A stretch of DNA of 64,000 bases from Limnanthes douglasii subsp. nivea. Its lineage: Eukaryota; Streptophyta; Magnoliopsida; Brassicales; Limnanthaceae. The stretch covers positions 76,775,910-76,839,909 of the forward strand of contig JAUPFV010000001.1 in assembly GCA_036936605.1 (NCBI GenBank), in the 5' to 3' direction. Under the pieces are notes generated by a model. The model saw only the letters and a program-made list of their open reading frames with translations, made no database searches and was not told the origin of the DNA. Shown here piece after piece: positions 12,000-23,759 of the stretch; the stretch's first letter is position 1; each line of letters begins with the position of its first letter. The position numbers were made by a program, and so were the translations under genes.

Positions 12000-12682
12000 T
12001 TTACTTGAGTGATGGCAATGAGCCAACAAGACGTATGATAAAAATTAAATTGAGGAATAACTCACGAACGACCACCACTATTGGGGAAGAGAGTTTTTTA
12101 TTTCATTTGGAATATGAAACATAGGTTCGACGTATGTGCCTGAGCCAATGGGGTTCTCCTAATACCAGCGCTAAATGTAAAAATTACAACTCGATAGACA
12201 TGGATACATCTACAAACTTTTTTTTTAATTAGAGAGGATGAAATTTATTTTTTTGCAGGGAGAAGTCTTTGTGCTGTAAAAATCAGAAGGGTTTCTTTGC
12301 AAACGTAAAATGATCTTTAACCAATACTATATGTATTTCAAAAAACAAATAAGTGGGCATCGAGATTCCAATCCACTCTCCACCGCACGGGTAATTTGAT
12401 TGCGATTGTTAGTTGTCATTAAAACCTAACACGCTTCCCCCAAAACCCAAGCGTCAGTTACATAAAAACGACTTTGGTGTCCGAACGACCGTCACCCATG
12501 GGTGGCCTAAATAATTTCCACGTGTCATCCTACCATTATAATTTTTTAAATGTTCCATCATTACACAACATACGTCACAAAACTTGTACCCTACATATTA
12601 TAGTTGCCTCTACTTCGTCTACACAATTTAATTCATCAATTTTATGTTATTGACATATAATACATGAACTATGGGGGTGCCC
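12000..12682. other. Tat-A 3' untranslated region with polypurine tract
   Basis: No coding sequence is seen between the start of the antisense ORF and the 3' LTR. The last bases before the LTR (ATGGGGGTGCCC, 12671-12682) contain the short G-rich run expected of the plus-strand priming polypurine tract. A promoter for the antisense ORF would have to lie here, but no clear TATA box decides it. Confidence 0.55.
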
Positions 12683-13331
12683 TGATGAGGGGGTATCCAC
12701 CAACTAATAAGTCATAGGGTATCTGAGCAGATGGAACTAATAAGAAGATATAATCGACATCAAACGGAGCTGACTATAAGACAGATTAAAGTTGTAATAA
12801 GCACGAAGGTGATTTTGGCATCACCAAGGTCTATATGAGGGGTCAAGACACATAAACAATATAATGGAAGACAATATAGAGGGTGATAACTCTGGTGAGC
12901 TAAATCAGATTGAGCAGACACTTTACTGAGCATTGAACAACAAAAACGAGGACAAAGAGGAGTGACCAGACCTTCGACAAGGTGAATACAAGTATCGACC
13001 GACCAAAGGGCATAAATGAGTGGAAAGGTAGAGCGTGGAGCGGTGCTCGGTTTATAGCACGAATGAAACTGGTCGAGGCATACTTGTAGAAAAACAGTTA
13101 AGCAACATTAATTAACTAGTCAACCTACTAGAGTCATGGCCATTAAATTAGGCTTCACACCATAAATATAAGGCTACTTGCATTGTTAGTGCAGAAATTT
13201 ATCTAGTAATTATTTGTAAACTGCCAAAAGAAGTATAAATAGGCAGATACGCGAAACATAATGTAATTTCTCTTCTCTGATTAATAGATTTTTCTACTCG
13301 GCATTTACCTTTGCTATATTTTCCCGTAACA
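12683..13331 (+). repeat. Tat-A 3' LTR
   Basis: About 649 bp, TGATGAGGGGG to CGTAACA, homologous to the 5' LTR throughout. It is followed not by flanking LINE DNA but by another primer-binding site and gag, so it also acts as the 5' LTR of the truncated second unit. Confidence 0.92.
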
Positions 13332-14390
13332 AATTTGGCGTCGTCTATGGAAAAGACAAAGCGTTTAGCTCTAAGATTTCTTAACCATGTTAGATACTAG
13401 ATCAGGGATTGAGAAAAATATTCTGGAACCGAGCGAGATAGTGGGAAACCGGATAACTTTGACAAACCCACCGGTGAGGCAAGACCAGCTACCTCCCGTC
13501 ACTGCCACCAACCCGGAGGTGGCGGCAGCAGTACCCATTGAAGCAACATCACAAGTGGGACAACCAGTGGTCAAGACTGCACCGAAGATCAACCCACCAG
13601 AGTATGTGGTAGCCCCCATTGCGCATGAAGCGCCATGTCATAGTCTTGTGATAGCACCGACATTCCAATAGTTAGAACAACAGCTTCAGCACCTGCAACA
13701 AGAGCAGATCAGAGTATCGTGTAAGCTAGATTCTAGGTAACACGCTATGCACGCTACCATAACTGATGTTAATGACGCGGTGCACGTTCTCACTGCCAAA
13801 GTACGAGGGGCCAGCCAAGCTAACCATCAATTTGGGTCTGACGTCAGCCGCATGAACCGGGGAGATCGATCTTCCAAGTGTGACAATAAAAGAGAATGAG
13901 AAGGATAAATCAGGGACAAAAAGCGCTCCAAAGAGTAGGAGCTGCGACAAGAGGCACACCCCGGTGCATCTAAGAAGGTCAGAGAGGATGAGGACGTACA
14001 ATATAACCAGGTTCGACCGAGAATGTCCAGTTACATCCTTAAAAAGTCTTTGTTCGTCGAGAAAATCCTTGAGGCTTAGTTGCCTAGAAAATTCGAACCA
14101 TTTAGGATGGAAGCGTATGATAGAATAGGGGATTCAAAGAGGAATCTAGAGCAATTTCGCAATATGATGATGGCCTTTAACCCTTATGACGCTATGCTAT
14201 GGCAGGCCCTATCTATGAATCTTAAAGGAAACGCAATGGACTGGTTCAGCAGTCTGCCCAATTGGTCCGTTCACAGTTTTGCAGGCCTATGGAAAGCTTT
14301 CAAAGAAATATTTGTGGGCAACAAAGAGCTTAAATGTCAGCGAGACGCAATTATGGACCACCTTCAACGAAATACTTACAAATGTTAGAC
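13332..14390 (+). pseudogene. Second, truncated Tat-A internal unit (PBS plus gag)
   Basis: After the second LTR comes a repeat of the element's beginning: primer-binding region, then gag starting MLDTRSGIEKNILEPSEIVG at 13387, closely related to 4377. The capsid block is better preserved here than in the first unit (FRNMMMAFNPYDAMLWQA, then NAMDWFSSLPNWSVHSFAGL, about 14150-14300). It stops near 14370-14390, where antisense LINE sequence takes over. This LTR-internal-LTR-internal layout suggests a tandem element whose distal part was deleted together with a piece of the LINE. Confidence 0.82.
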
Positions 14391-15688
14391 TAATTTAACC
14401 AGTTAATTTTGCTAATATCACTAGAGGATCCCCAGAGGAATTTATTTCACATTATTTCAATCTTAGCAATGATGATCTTGGGAAGATAAGAATTTCGTAT
14501 CTAATACATATGAATAAATATTAAAACTGAGCTGACGAGGGTGAGTCCTCCACCATAAGATAATTTTTTACCTTTCCATTCACTGATCTTATTATTGATC
14601 TTGTCTACGAGAGTGACAGAGTTGTTGGCTTTTTTATTTGAGTTGAAAGTTATGCCAAGATAAGTAGGAGTAGCCAAGAGTAAGTTCTTATTTAGTTAGA
14701 ATATCTTTGAAGTATGATTAGCAGATGAACTTAGTAGGTCTTCATCAGTACTCCGGACATTGTCTTCTTTGTTTCTAAAGGCTCTATTTGTTCTTCTTTT
14801 TTTCTTGACATAATTGTGGTAGACCTTTGTATTCTTATCATCATCATTGATCCAATTAGAATAACATTTTTTAAACCAATAAGCCTCTTCAATTGTAAGA
14901 GCCTTGAGGTAATCAACATTAGCTTTAGCTAGATTAATTTTATCATCTATGTTGTTGGTGTTCTGAAATTTAGCTTCACAGTATTTAACAGATTCCTCAG
15001 TCTCAAGAACCTTATAAAAATGTTTCCAAATTTATTTTATTCCAAATTTTAAGAGTAGCCTTAAGTATCTTAATTTTATTCCATAAAACAAACATTGGAA
15101 AGCCATTCATGATCTTATTCCAATTAGTTTTCACAAAACTTAGAAAATCCTTATCCAAAGTCCATATATTCAAAAACTTAGATCAATTCTTATATTTAAT
15201 CTTATCTTTGGTTATATTGATGCAAAGAGTGTGATCGGAGCAAGTGCTAGCCATATGCATCACTTTAATTTCATGGAAATGATCATACCATTGTTAATTA
15301 TAAAAGACACGATCCAAATGCTTTCATTTACTTTTGTTTTACCAAGTAAATTTAGTCCCAACATATCATGCATCCTCTAAAAAGTAGTCTTTAATGACAT
15401 CATTAAATTCTTCAGAACTTTGTCGAAAGTAGGTTTAACAACCTAACTGCTCATCAGAAGAACAAATAGAATTAAATCCCCTAACATCATTCATTCCTTA
15501 GTAGTGGTAGATATGTATCTCATGATATCCCAAAACTCAATTTTGTTAGCTCTATGGCACTTATCGTAGACAAAAGTGATAGAGAAAACTTTGTCAAAGT
15601 CTATGTCTTTTATTTCAACATGAATACACTGAATATGATCCAAAAACCTTATAATTATATATATATATATATGGTCACTTTTTTTCAC
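14391..15688 (-). mobile_element. LINE (L1-type) 5' part, antisense: endonuclease and RT remnants
   Basis: On the minus strand, 15491-15650 reads FSITFVYDKCHRANKIEFWD. This matches the endonuclease segment YVMISVVYAKCQRINRIELW of the LINE at 40222 onward. Near 14600-14650 there is YLGITFNSNKKANNSV and then KINNKISEWKGKKLS, corresponding to YLGVTINTNNRINNY and KINEWNVSCLS. At 14395-14510 there is YLPKIIIAKIEIM, a stop, NKFLWGSS and INWLN, ending where Tat-A sequence begins. The element lacks ORF1 and the first part of the endonuclease, so it is 5'-truncated as usual for target-primed insertions. It is the other half of the fragment at 2150-3661. Confidence 0.82.
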
Positions 15689-15689
15689 A

Positions 15690-16055
15690 AGAATCAGTCC
15701 CTCGACTATCTATTTTAGTGATAGGTAGTTTTTCGACTAAAAAAAGTTGGATTTAGTCATCTGACTATCCATTTTGGATAAAGTTAGTTCACCGCGTATG
15801 TTGACTATCCATTTTCATAACATATAGTCCATTAACCTTCATTTTTCGATAAAGTTAGTTGTTTTAAATTGTTTTTGGATAAAGTTAGTCTCTTAAATAA
15901 ACATGCGCAAGGGACAAACTTTATTCAAAATGGATAGTCAATGGACTAAATCCAGACTTTTTTTTAGTCGACGAACTATATCTAGGATTTTTTAATCGAT
16001 GGACTATCTATCACGAAAATGGATAGTTAATGGATTAATTATTGTTCAAAACTTG
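15690..16055. repeat. Fold-back (MITE-like) repeat with long inverted arms
   Basis: A left arm (about 15690-15795) and a right arm (about 15925-16055) are imperfect inverted repeats. The left reads GGATTTAGTCATCTGACTATCCATTTTGGATAAAGTT in pieces; the right, inverted, reads GGATTTAGTCCATTGACTATCCATTTTGAATAAAGTT in pieces. Both outer parts share CGACTAAAAAAAGT. Short sub-repeats of GACTATCCATTTT and GATAAAGTTAGT recur between the arms. The right arm carries about 30 bases absent from the left. No coding capacity. Confidence 0.6.
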
Positions 16056-19000
16056 GTCAATTAGTGTTCTTATATATGTTTAAAGAAAAACTATTTTAGG
16101 TATACATTTTTGTTGAACTTTAAATCTCGTTAACATTTAAATATAGTTGTTTTATAATTAAAATTGAAACATACAATTTTTATGTTATGAATGCTGGATT
16201 TATTATGCCTAAAAATTTAATTCTTTTTATAAATATGGAAATATTTTTTATAAAAAAATAAACATGGAAGATCATACTGCAATTTTAGCCAAACACCAAA
16301 GACCCGTTTAAAATAAACTAAAATATTAAAAACCCCTCTTGCGTGATGTATAAAGAAGAATATCTAAAAATAAATTAAAAAAGTTAAATCAATGTATAAT
16401 TGTTTTTTCATATTTTTATATTTAGAAAATTGTAACTAGTGGAAATATCTCTAAAAGCCTAAGTTTTTTATTTATTTACGACTTATGCCATCAATTATTA
16501 CATACGGCTGCAAAATAGAAAATGATTAAAATATAAATCTAAACCACTATAAATCTAACTAAAATTACCAAAAATCAACAAAAACTCTTATTTTAAAATT
16601 AAATCAGGACCGGAAGAGACTAAGAAGTTGTTACTTTATAGACTACCATGACCATAAAGAGGTATAAACTATTTCTCTCCATTATCATCATTTTTTGAAA
16701 GAAAAAAAAAACTAGTCTATAATATGCAGAAAATAAGAGTTTCTCCAACACCGGCTCAAAAACTAGATTTCATTTAATTTCTTCAACTAAATTATGAATT
16801 TTGATTTGAACTTTTTTTCTTGTTTTGTTTTTGCGTCACACAAAAATAAAAACAAAAGACTAAGAACAAAGTGAACTTATTTAAAGCAGTTTTTTTTGCT
16901 TTCTCTCTCTAAAGATTAAACTATTTTATCTATCAAAGTTTCCAAAAAAAATATTGCAAAATCCATTAACATATTTGTACACATCTCTTATATTTATACA
17001 GATAAATAAATTATTAACAATAAAAAATTGAGGATTTTAGTGGCATGTTTTACGGCGCAAACAGCTTTAACCACCATACTATCATCGGCGACAGTACTAA
17101 TGATCAAGAATCGATTCATCAATTTTATTCTCTTACTAAATCAGTGTTTTACGTTCTAAGATTCTCTCTCGTTTTTTTAGTATTGTTCATCTATTTTTAT
17201 TTTTTATTTAAGTTTTAAGAACAATTTTTTTTCAAAGTGTTGGGTTTTAGTGTTTAGAGTCAACAATCAGGAATGGTGGAGAACCAATGAGAAAACGGAA
17301 GGGAGAAAAACTTAAAGAGAAGATTATATCATTTTATGATTTTTAAAGTAGAGAGAAGTGAGAGAAAATTAGATTTTGGAGGAAAAATTGAAATTATAAG
17401 GGTAATTTTATTATACATGGTTTTCTATGAGCATAATGATTTTCTTTAAGGTATGCCGCTCCGCGAGCAAAGCCAATGAACATAAACCAACATATGAATA
17501 AATATATGAGAAGAAGCTTTTGAACCACATTCTAATTATTATTTTTTCTCTTCTTTCTTTACGTCGTGCGGCTTAATCTCGATTACTCCTTTAGAAATAT
17601 GAGGTAATAATATAGTGAATCTGTCATAGAGTACTCAACCACGAGCTGCGAAAGCACTTCCGGTCAATCCTCATTCGATAGCTCCGTCCCTAGCTTAGGT
17701 AAACTACGTGAAACCGAAGCTAGCTCTCTTGATTGATCTGATTAGACACTATCTAATGGAAAAAATGTCAAAAATTAATTACAACTATATGAAATAATTT
17801 TAGATTTTATATATTATAATTATACGGATAAAAAACGATACCATGGATAAAAAATTTCATCTAAAACTAAAAATAATAAAATCAAACACGAAAATGATAA
17901 GATAACTGAAATTTCAAAAAACAATAAAAAAAAGTTATAAAAAATGAAATATGGAAAACTCGTGTCTTTTTTATTATTAGTTGTGGCAACCCCTTTTTTC
18001 CTTATTTACAAAATTGTCAATGAGTAAAGAATCTAGAATACATTTTTTTTATTTTTAGCTATTTACATCAACTACCACTATTTTTATTAAACATAGTTAC
18101 ATAGCAAATAAACACAGTGAACTCTAAAAATTATTCTTATTAAATGAGGAAATCACTTAACTCTCAACTCAAAAGCTTACCTTAGAAACCGTTGTTACTA
18201 ATTTTCAGTTTTTTCTCATTCATTCAAAAAATCGAATATGTAGCTGAAACAAACAAAAACACGATGCACATCCGAACCACGTCTTATGTAGAAGTACTAT
18301 TGGAAACGATCCTGGGAGAGATATAATTACTTTCAGTTATTTTGTTCATAAAAAAATAGATCTATAAATTCATATAACTAGAGAAGCAGATGATGTTCAT
18401 TGCTAGTGTATTGCGAAACCTAGCATCCTCATGTTGTGTAAATTAAAATGCTAGGTTTCGCAAATCATTTGTTAGATTTACTTCATAATAACATTGTATA
18501 TTAGAATTGGAGAACTTATATCAATATGCTTGTAAAACTTATTATGTTAGGTTTTGTAACTCATATGTTAGTCATTTTTTTGCAAATATATTATTTATCT
18601 ATTGCGAAACATAATATAATTATCTTGCATAACCAATCATAACATTAAATAATATGTTTTGCTGATATATTTATCAAACATTTTGCACATGCTTTGGAAA
18701 TCGCCAATGCGCAATAAAATTTCAACGTTATTGTTGATAAGTCTGAATATTTTCGGGGGAGAAAGAGTGGTCTAAAGGGATTTTTACTTTAATTAAGAGA
18801 GATTATTAGAGAGAGAAACAAATAAAAAATCTTAGAGAGAGTAAGTAGTCAAATGTAAAAAGTGTCAAGTCATTCTCATTCCCAAAAAAGTAAACTTATA
18901 TATAGGTGATGTAGTTACATATAATAGACTTTGTTTGTTACGTGGATATCTCACCCCACTTTACTACTTTGTATAAACATAACATTATGAAATAATTAGT

Positions 19001-19180
19001 TTTCATATTGTAAAGTAATTACTTTTACTTCTCATTTATTTATATCCTCATCAATTTCGTCATTACATTAGTGAATGACACAAAATATTTTTCGGTTCAT
19101 GGTGAAATACTCATATTATGCTATTAGTTCGGTGCATAATATTATAATTCTATTATCATAGTGGCAAATTATATAAACTA
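16056..19180. other. AT-rich non-genic stretch
   Basis: No supported gene on either strand. There are long A/T runs, scattered CT-rich patches and stops in all frames. The only clear structure is a 16-bp palindromic arm pair at 18411-18463. The region could be decayed transposon sequence, but no domain can be read. Confidence 0.5.
18411..18463. repeat. Perfect 16-bp inverted repeat
   Basis: TTGCGAAACCTAGCAT (18411-18426) is followed 21 bases later by its exact reverse complement (18448-18463). Degenerate versions of the right arm (GTTAGGTTTTGTAA near 18547) and the left arm (TTGCGAAACATAAT near 18602) follow, suggesting a decayed repeat family rather than a terminator. Confidence 0.6.
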
Positions 19181-19890
19181 TTTCACTACATTGGTGAGGA
19201 TAAAATTAACTATTTTTCCAAAAATAGTTTCAAATTATTTTAGGTCATTCCAATCATGGATCTATTGATTTTTATACGACTCATGTATTATTTTGTTTCA
19301 TGATAGTAACAGTTACTTGAAATTTTGAAATCTATAGACTTTGTTTTATCATTTTACAATCTAGACCACGAATAGATAAATCTACGTTATTGCTTGCAAG
19401 ATCTAAGTAATTATACGTACAAATCCTAAAATAAACTATACGTGAAACATGTAATACTTAAGATATGAGACAAAGGAGAAATGGTGTATGCAAAAATTGA
19501 CCTATATATTTCACCACATCTGTGACGGATACAACTAACTATCTCACTACTCTGGTGGTAAATTATTTGTTATCATTCAAACCACCGATCTATTAGTTTA
19601 GTTATGACTCATTTCTTGTTTTAATATCCTAGTAACAAGATTTATATAAAATATTGACTTCATATGTGTTTTTTTTATCATTTTCAAAAATAAACTATGA
19701 GACAAAAATCTACAATATTTCTTATGAAATCTAATATAATATATGTGTGAACCATTATATAAATATCTGAAACATGTAGTATGGTTGATGTAAAACCTAG
19801 GTGAAATTATGTATACGAAACATAAGAGATATTATATATACAAAACATGACTTACTTATTTCGTCACATATTTGACGGATATTACTTGCA
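19181..19890. repeat. Diverged tandem repeat, two units of about 330-350 bp
   Basis: Unit starts are seen at 19181 (TTTCACTACATTGGTGAGGA), 19509 (TTTCACCACATCTGTGACGG) and a partial third at 19859 (TTTCGTCACATATTTGACGG). Inside the units the same order of blocks recurs: GATCTATT, ACTCAT followed by TTTGTTT or CTTGTTT, ATCATTTT, and GAAACATGTA. The divergence is strong, so the units are old. Confidence 0.55.
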
Positions 19891-21420
19891 GTGATTGGGT
19901 TGGGCGACGATTTTCTTCATAACAGATTTAGCGGCAAGCCCTACCAAGATACCGGTGTTTTACTGACTAATGATATGAAGGTTGCACGTGTTTATATTCT
20001 TCACATGTTTGGGTATAATCTGGTTGTTGATAAGAGAAACACGTACGTCAATTACAAACACGTGTTCCCTCACAAGAAATGACCGAGCAGGTTAAGCGCT
20101 ACGCTTGGAATACTACGGTGTTGGCATATTTATATCATCATCTCGAAGAAGCGTCCTTGAAGGCGAAGAAGACCATGGATGCGTGTATCATTATTTTTAG
20201 CACTTGGACGCATGATCATTTTTATTTTGGCCCATACGGTTATGTGTGTGAGTTACACAATGTGGTTATTGAGTTTGCTCGATGAGATGCAGGTGCGTCT
20301 AGTTCTGATTCCAAACCAAACTGAATTATAAGATTACTTTCAATACGTTATTGGAAAACTATGTAAGTTTTGCCTTTTCAAATATGATGATTCTAATTAT
20401 TAGTTGTTTAATATATAAAAGTACGAAAATGATCGGTATGTGGTTACTACTTGAATTAGAATATCATACATGCTTTGTTTGGAGTTACTACTAGAGGATG
20501 ATTAGTTTATTAATATAAAAACTTATGAAAATATTTCGTATGCATTCCGTTAGACTCTTTTCTACTTGGTATGAAATTAGTACTAAAATGGAATATAATG
20601 AGTACTTTTTTAATGTATGAATATCATATATGGTTGGTCTGCAATTAAACTATTTTCGAATTATTATTTGTTGCTTAAAAATATTGTTAATTGCATAAAT
20701 TAATGGTTTGTATGGTGTCGATAGGCTTATTGACTTCTAGCTTTATAAGAATAGAATAAAAAAGTTGGTTTAATATTTTTTTAGTTGAAAACTAAGTTAT
20801 AAGTATAGATTGTAAAAAATTGAAAACCTCATTTGTATTATTGTTTGCATCTTTTTTACAGGTCTATTTGAACCTTATCGCCCTTATCACCCTATGGTAC
20901 CATTATCGGTGTGAAGCACACCCAAGCCTACTATCCCGATAGACTTTTGTAGCAGTTTGGAGACGTCCAATATAGTTTATCGTTTATGTTTATTCGGATG
21001 TTGAACAAGGGAAAAAGGAAAGCCAGGTCTCTCACCTATAAGTTCGATTGTGACGATTGGGAACATTAGTCAGATTATGTTCTACATCATTTAGTAAGGG
21101 TCCTTACATTTATAGAAGATATGGAGTTGTTATGTACTATAATATATTTTATCTTGTTAGAAGGTTAGTTGGTAAGACGTTATTAAATCCAAAATATACC
21201 CACTACACGATTACGTACCCGAATACCGTAAAGATTTCATTATACGATATTTGCGGCCACGGTTATACAAGATTGCATTATATCCCTATCTACCAGATTT
21301 TTCGGAGGATTACGAGCATCATGGATCTCGTTATCATCCTCCATGAAGTCATGAAGAATTCTCTACCAGTACAATTATTTCAATTTGGTTCCAAATATAG
21401 GGGTTTTTACCTCTAGGAGG
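19891..21420 (+). pseudogene. Plant mobile domain (MAIN-LIKE/PP7-like) pseudogene
   Basis: Between 19891 and 20285 two overlapping frames give ARVYILHMFGYNLVVDKRNT, followed by YAWNTTVLAYLYHHLEEASL and FSTWTHDHFYFGPYG. These match the PMD pattern (RAYLLYLxGxTLFxDKxG, YAWGxAxLAYLYRQLxxAS, WxxEHF) and run parallel to YLLYLVGSTIF and YAWGAAALAFLYRAL of the gene at the left edge. After a gap of about 570 bp that looks like an intron or an insertion, weaker PMD-like text continues at 20862-21416 in changing frames. Frameshifts and the absence of an intact start show it is dead. PMD genes are often carried by transposons, but no terminal repeats were found around it. Confidence 0.65.
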
Positions 21421-22587
21421 ATGTGAGGGATGCGGTAAACATGATATATGGTTCTCGTATTTCTAAGTTCATTAAACAACATATACTTGACTTTTTGAAT
21501 GATTACCTTATTTATCAACTTCTTCAACAATTAAATTTAGAAATTCCACTTTCTCGAACAACGTTTGGAATCTTTTGGCTCTCACATTACAGTTTATGAT
21601 GTTTCTTTTAGTTATGTTGAATGAATTTGTGTTTGATGTTTTGCAATTTATTATTTATCTTTCAGGTTATGATCTATGTATTTACTTCTCTTTTTTTAAA
21701 ATATTATGATGTATCTTTTAGTTTCTGATGTTTTTAGTTTATAACGCATCTCTCAGTCAATGATGTATCTTTCAATTTATGTTTATGTATTTGCTTCTCT
21801 TGTTTTATAGTGTATGATGTATTTTTTATTTTATGATGTTTTCAATTATGATATTTTTAAGTTTGTATTCAATGTGTTCATAGAGTTCATAAATATTTGT
21901 TTCAAAATAAAATAGGGTTTAAGTTGTTAAAAGACAACAAATTTGTATGTTGCCTCATCCTTTAGCGGAAGAAGGGTTGATTCCGCCAAAAGATGGCGGT
22001 AACAAGAAAACAATTTTATCCGGTTTTCTATTCTTTTGGGGAGGGGGGGGGGGTGTTTGCCACGCTGCTGGCGGAAAGCAACCCACGGTCGTCTTCTTAT
22101 AGCGGTTATTATAACTTAGACACCAACCATTAGCACATTGGCCAATTCATGTACCAATGGTTGGCCGCAATAGACAATATTTTTCAACTTAAAAAAACTT
22201 TTATAAAACTTATACATAATAAATAGGAACCACGATGCGTGTTCTATGCTTCCAAACATTTCATAAACATTTGTTCCAAAATATAAATCAAGTTTATATT
22301 AAAAAATGTAAAATATTTATGATTGACAAAAAAAAGTAATATTTTGGTGGAAATTAAAAAAACTAATACAACTTCCAAATGATAAAACATTATACATATT
22401 TTGTTAAGTCCACTATTAATGGCTCGTATTCTCAAGATTGTGCACCGGGCGGTGCTGGTGTAGGATGTTGTAGTCGAAAAAATCATTCTCTCTCATACAA
22501 TGGCACCACCTACGGTATAACATCTTCTTTAGTGGTGTGCATCCACAAAATATCTATCATTGGTACAAGTGAACCTTTAACTATATC
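21421..22587. other. Non-genic stretch with T-rich degenerate repeats and a poly-G run
   Basis: From 21590 to 21850 short blocks such as ATGATGTATCTTTTAGTTT and ATGATGTATCTTTCAATTT recur with irregular spacing. Near 22041-22052 there is a run of ten or more G. No coding sequence is supported. An isolated open frame near 22379 has no recognisable domain. Confidence 0.45.
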
Positions 22588-22970
22588 CGACTAGCATTAG
22601 AAATGTTTGAGGATTGTAAATAGAGATAGTGCTGGTTTTCTTCGAGGGGCAATTTAGACCTAAAATAAATTTTATACTTACCATATTTCATTACCTTTTG
22701 ACTAAGTCGTGTGGGTGACACAGCAGTGTGTTTGGTATATCTTTAATTATTAGTAAATATGTAATTAAAAGTGGCGAATAGGCTTTCTTGATCCATGGAT
22801 TTAACCAATATCTATGATCTGATCTGATTGACCCATTAACCCAAAATTAGCATATAAAAGCTCTGACATTAAACATAACAGTTCCACTATATCTCTACCT
22901 TCTGCCTTAAATTTAATACATTACTTATATACTTACCTAAATAACCTTCGAACCAATTTATACATTATCA
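22588..22970 (+). repeat. Tat-B 5' LTR
   Basis: About 383 bp. The start CGACTAGCAT corresponds to TGATGGGCAT of the 3' LTR, mostly by transitions; the end is TACATTATCA. It shares AGAAATGTTTGAGGAT, TTTAGACCTAA and CCTTAAATTTAATACATTAC with 32951-33380. It lacks about 40 bp present in the 3' LTR (the stretch around GATAGTTGGGATATT). Confidence 0.85.
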
Positions 22971-22992
22971 GATTGGTGACCACAGTGGGAGC
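22971..22992 (+). other. Tat-B primer-binding site
   Basis: GATTGGTGACCACAGTGGGA follows the 5' LTR directly; TGG at 22974-22976 would pair with a tRNA CCA end. The tRNA cannot be named with confidence. Confidence 0.65.
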
Positions 22993-23759
22993 ATAGAGGA
23001 AGGTACCTGGATAGCAATATCAAAAACCTAACCTACAAAATTTACCTTCGAATTTATTTGGAGCATAGATCATGATATGCAGATAGATCCCTCTCTTAAA
23101 AATGAGGATGTTAGAGTTGAAGAGGAGCATGTACACATGTATCATGTAATAATGATACTAAAGAGAGGCTTTCCATGTAAGAGGAGCGTGATCAATTACA
23201 AGAAGAATTAAAGTGTTAAAAGCTTAAAGGCAGGCTGCGAATAATTTGGAAGGAAATAATTTGTCTTAGTATTCCAAATCTGAGAAGCCAGATAATAATC
23301 CCCATTATAATTCGAAACAAGATCTGAATGACCAATCTTCTAAAGCCCGCCAAGAATCTACAAAGGAATATCGAGCTAAACATTGCTCAAACATTTCGGA
23401 GTCTGCTCAGGGCTCAAAAATAGAGTCATGATCAAAAGTTTTCTCTTCTTCTTCAAATAATGACTTTTTTCTCTTCAAATAGTTTACCATTTCCACTTTA
23501 TCAAAAGTTTTCCGCCAAGATCAAGTAAGCAAGATTCTTCACGGAATAAAATAGGCCGAAAGGGTAAAAAAAAATATCATGGAAATATAAAAAGGCTAGC
23601 TGGCCATAGCATAGATCGTTTGCTGAGTGGTCAATTCGACGCATAATCCGAGCCTGAGATCTTTCCCACTTTTAATGAGGCCAACGTGTTCAGTCAAGGA
23701 CATAATTGGAGGCAGTCACTTTTATCTTCGAAAATCCTCTCCGGACATCTACCTAAGAG

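Larger units (their letters stand above)
3662..13331 (+). mobile_element. Ty3/gypsy retrotransposon, Tat lineage (Tat-A)
   Basis: Two direct LTRs (3662-4321 and 12683-13331) flank a primer-binding region, gag, protease, reverse transcriptase, RNase H, an extra archaeal-type RNase H, integrase and, before the 3' LTR, an antisense ORF. The dual RNase H and the long 3' region with an extra ORF are features of the Tat lineage. All genes carry stops and frameshifts, and the LTRs differ at many positions, so the insertion is old and the element non-autonomous. It lies inside an antisense LINE and is followed by a second, truncated copy of its 5' internal region instead of by flanking LINE sequence. 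Confidence 0.9.

Noticed and set aside
21057..21416. 119-codon frame as an independent gene
   Set aside because: Better explained as the decayed C-terminal part of the PMD pseudogene; the start is a non-ATG codon and there is no separate domain.
22030..22055. Poly-G run as a possible G-quadruplex or mobile element end
   Set aside because: Only one long G tract is present and no partner tracts or terminal repeats are visible nearby.
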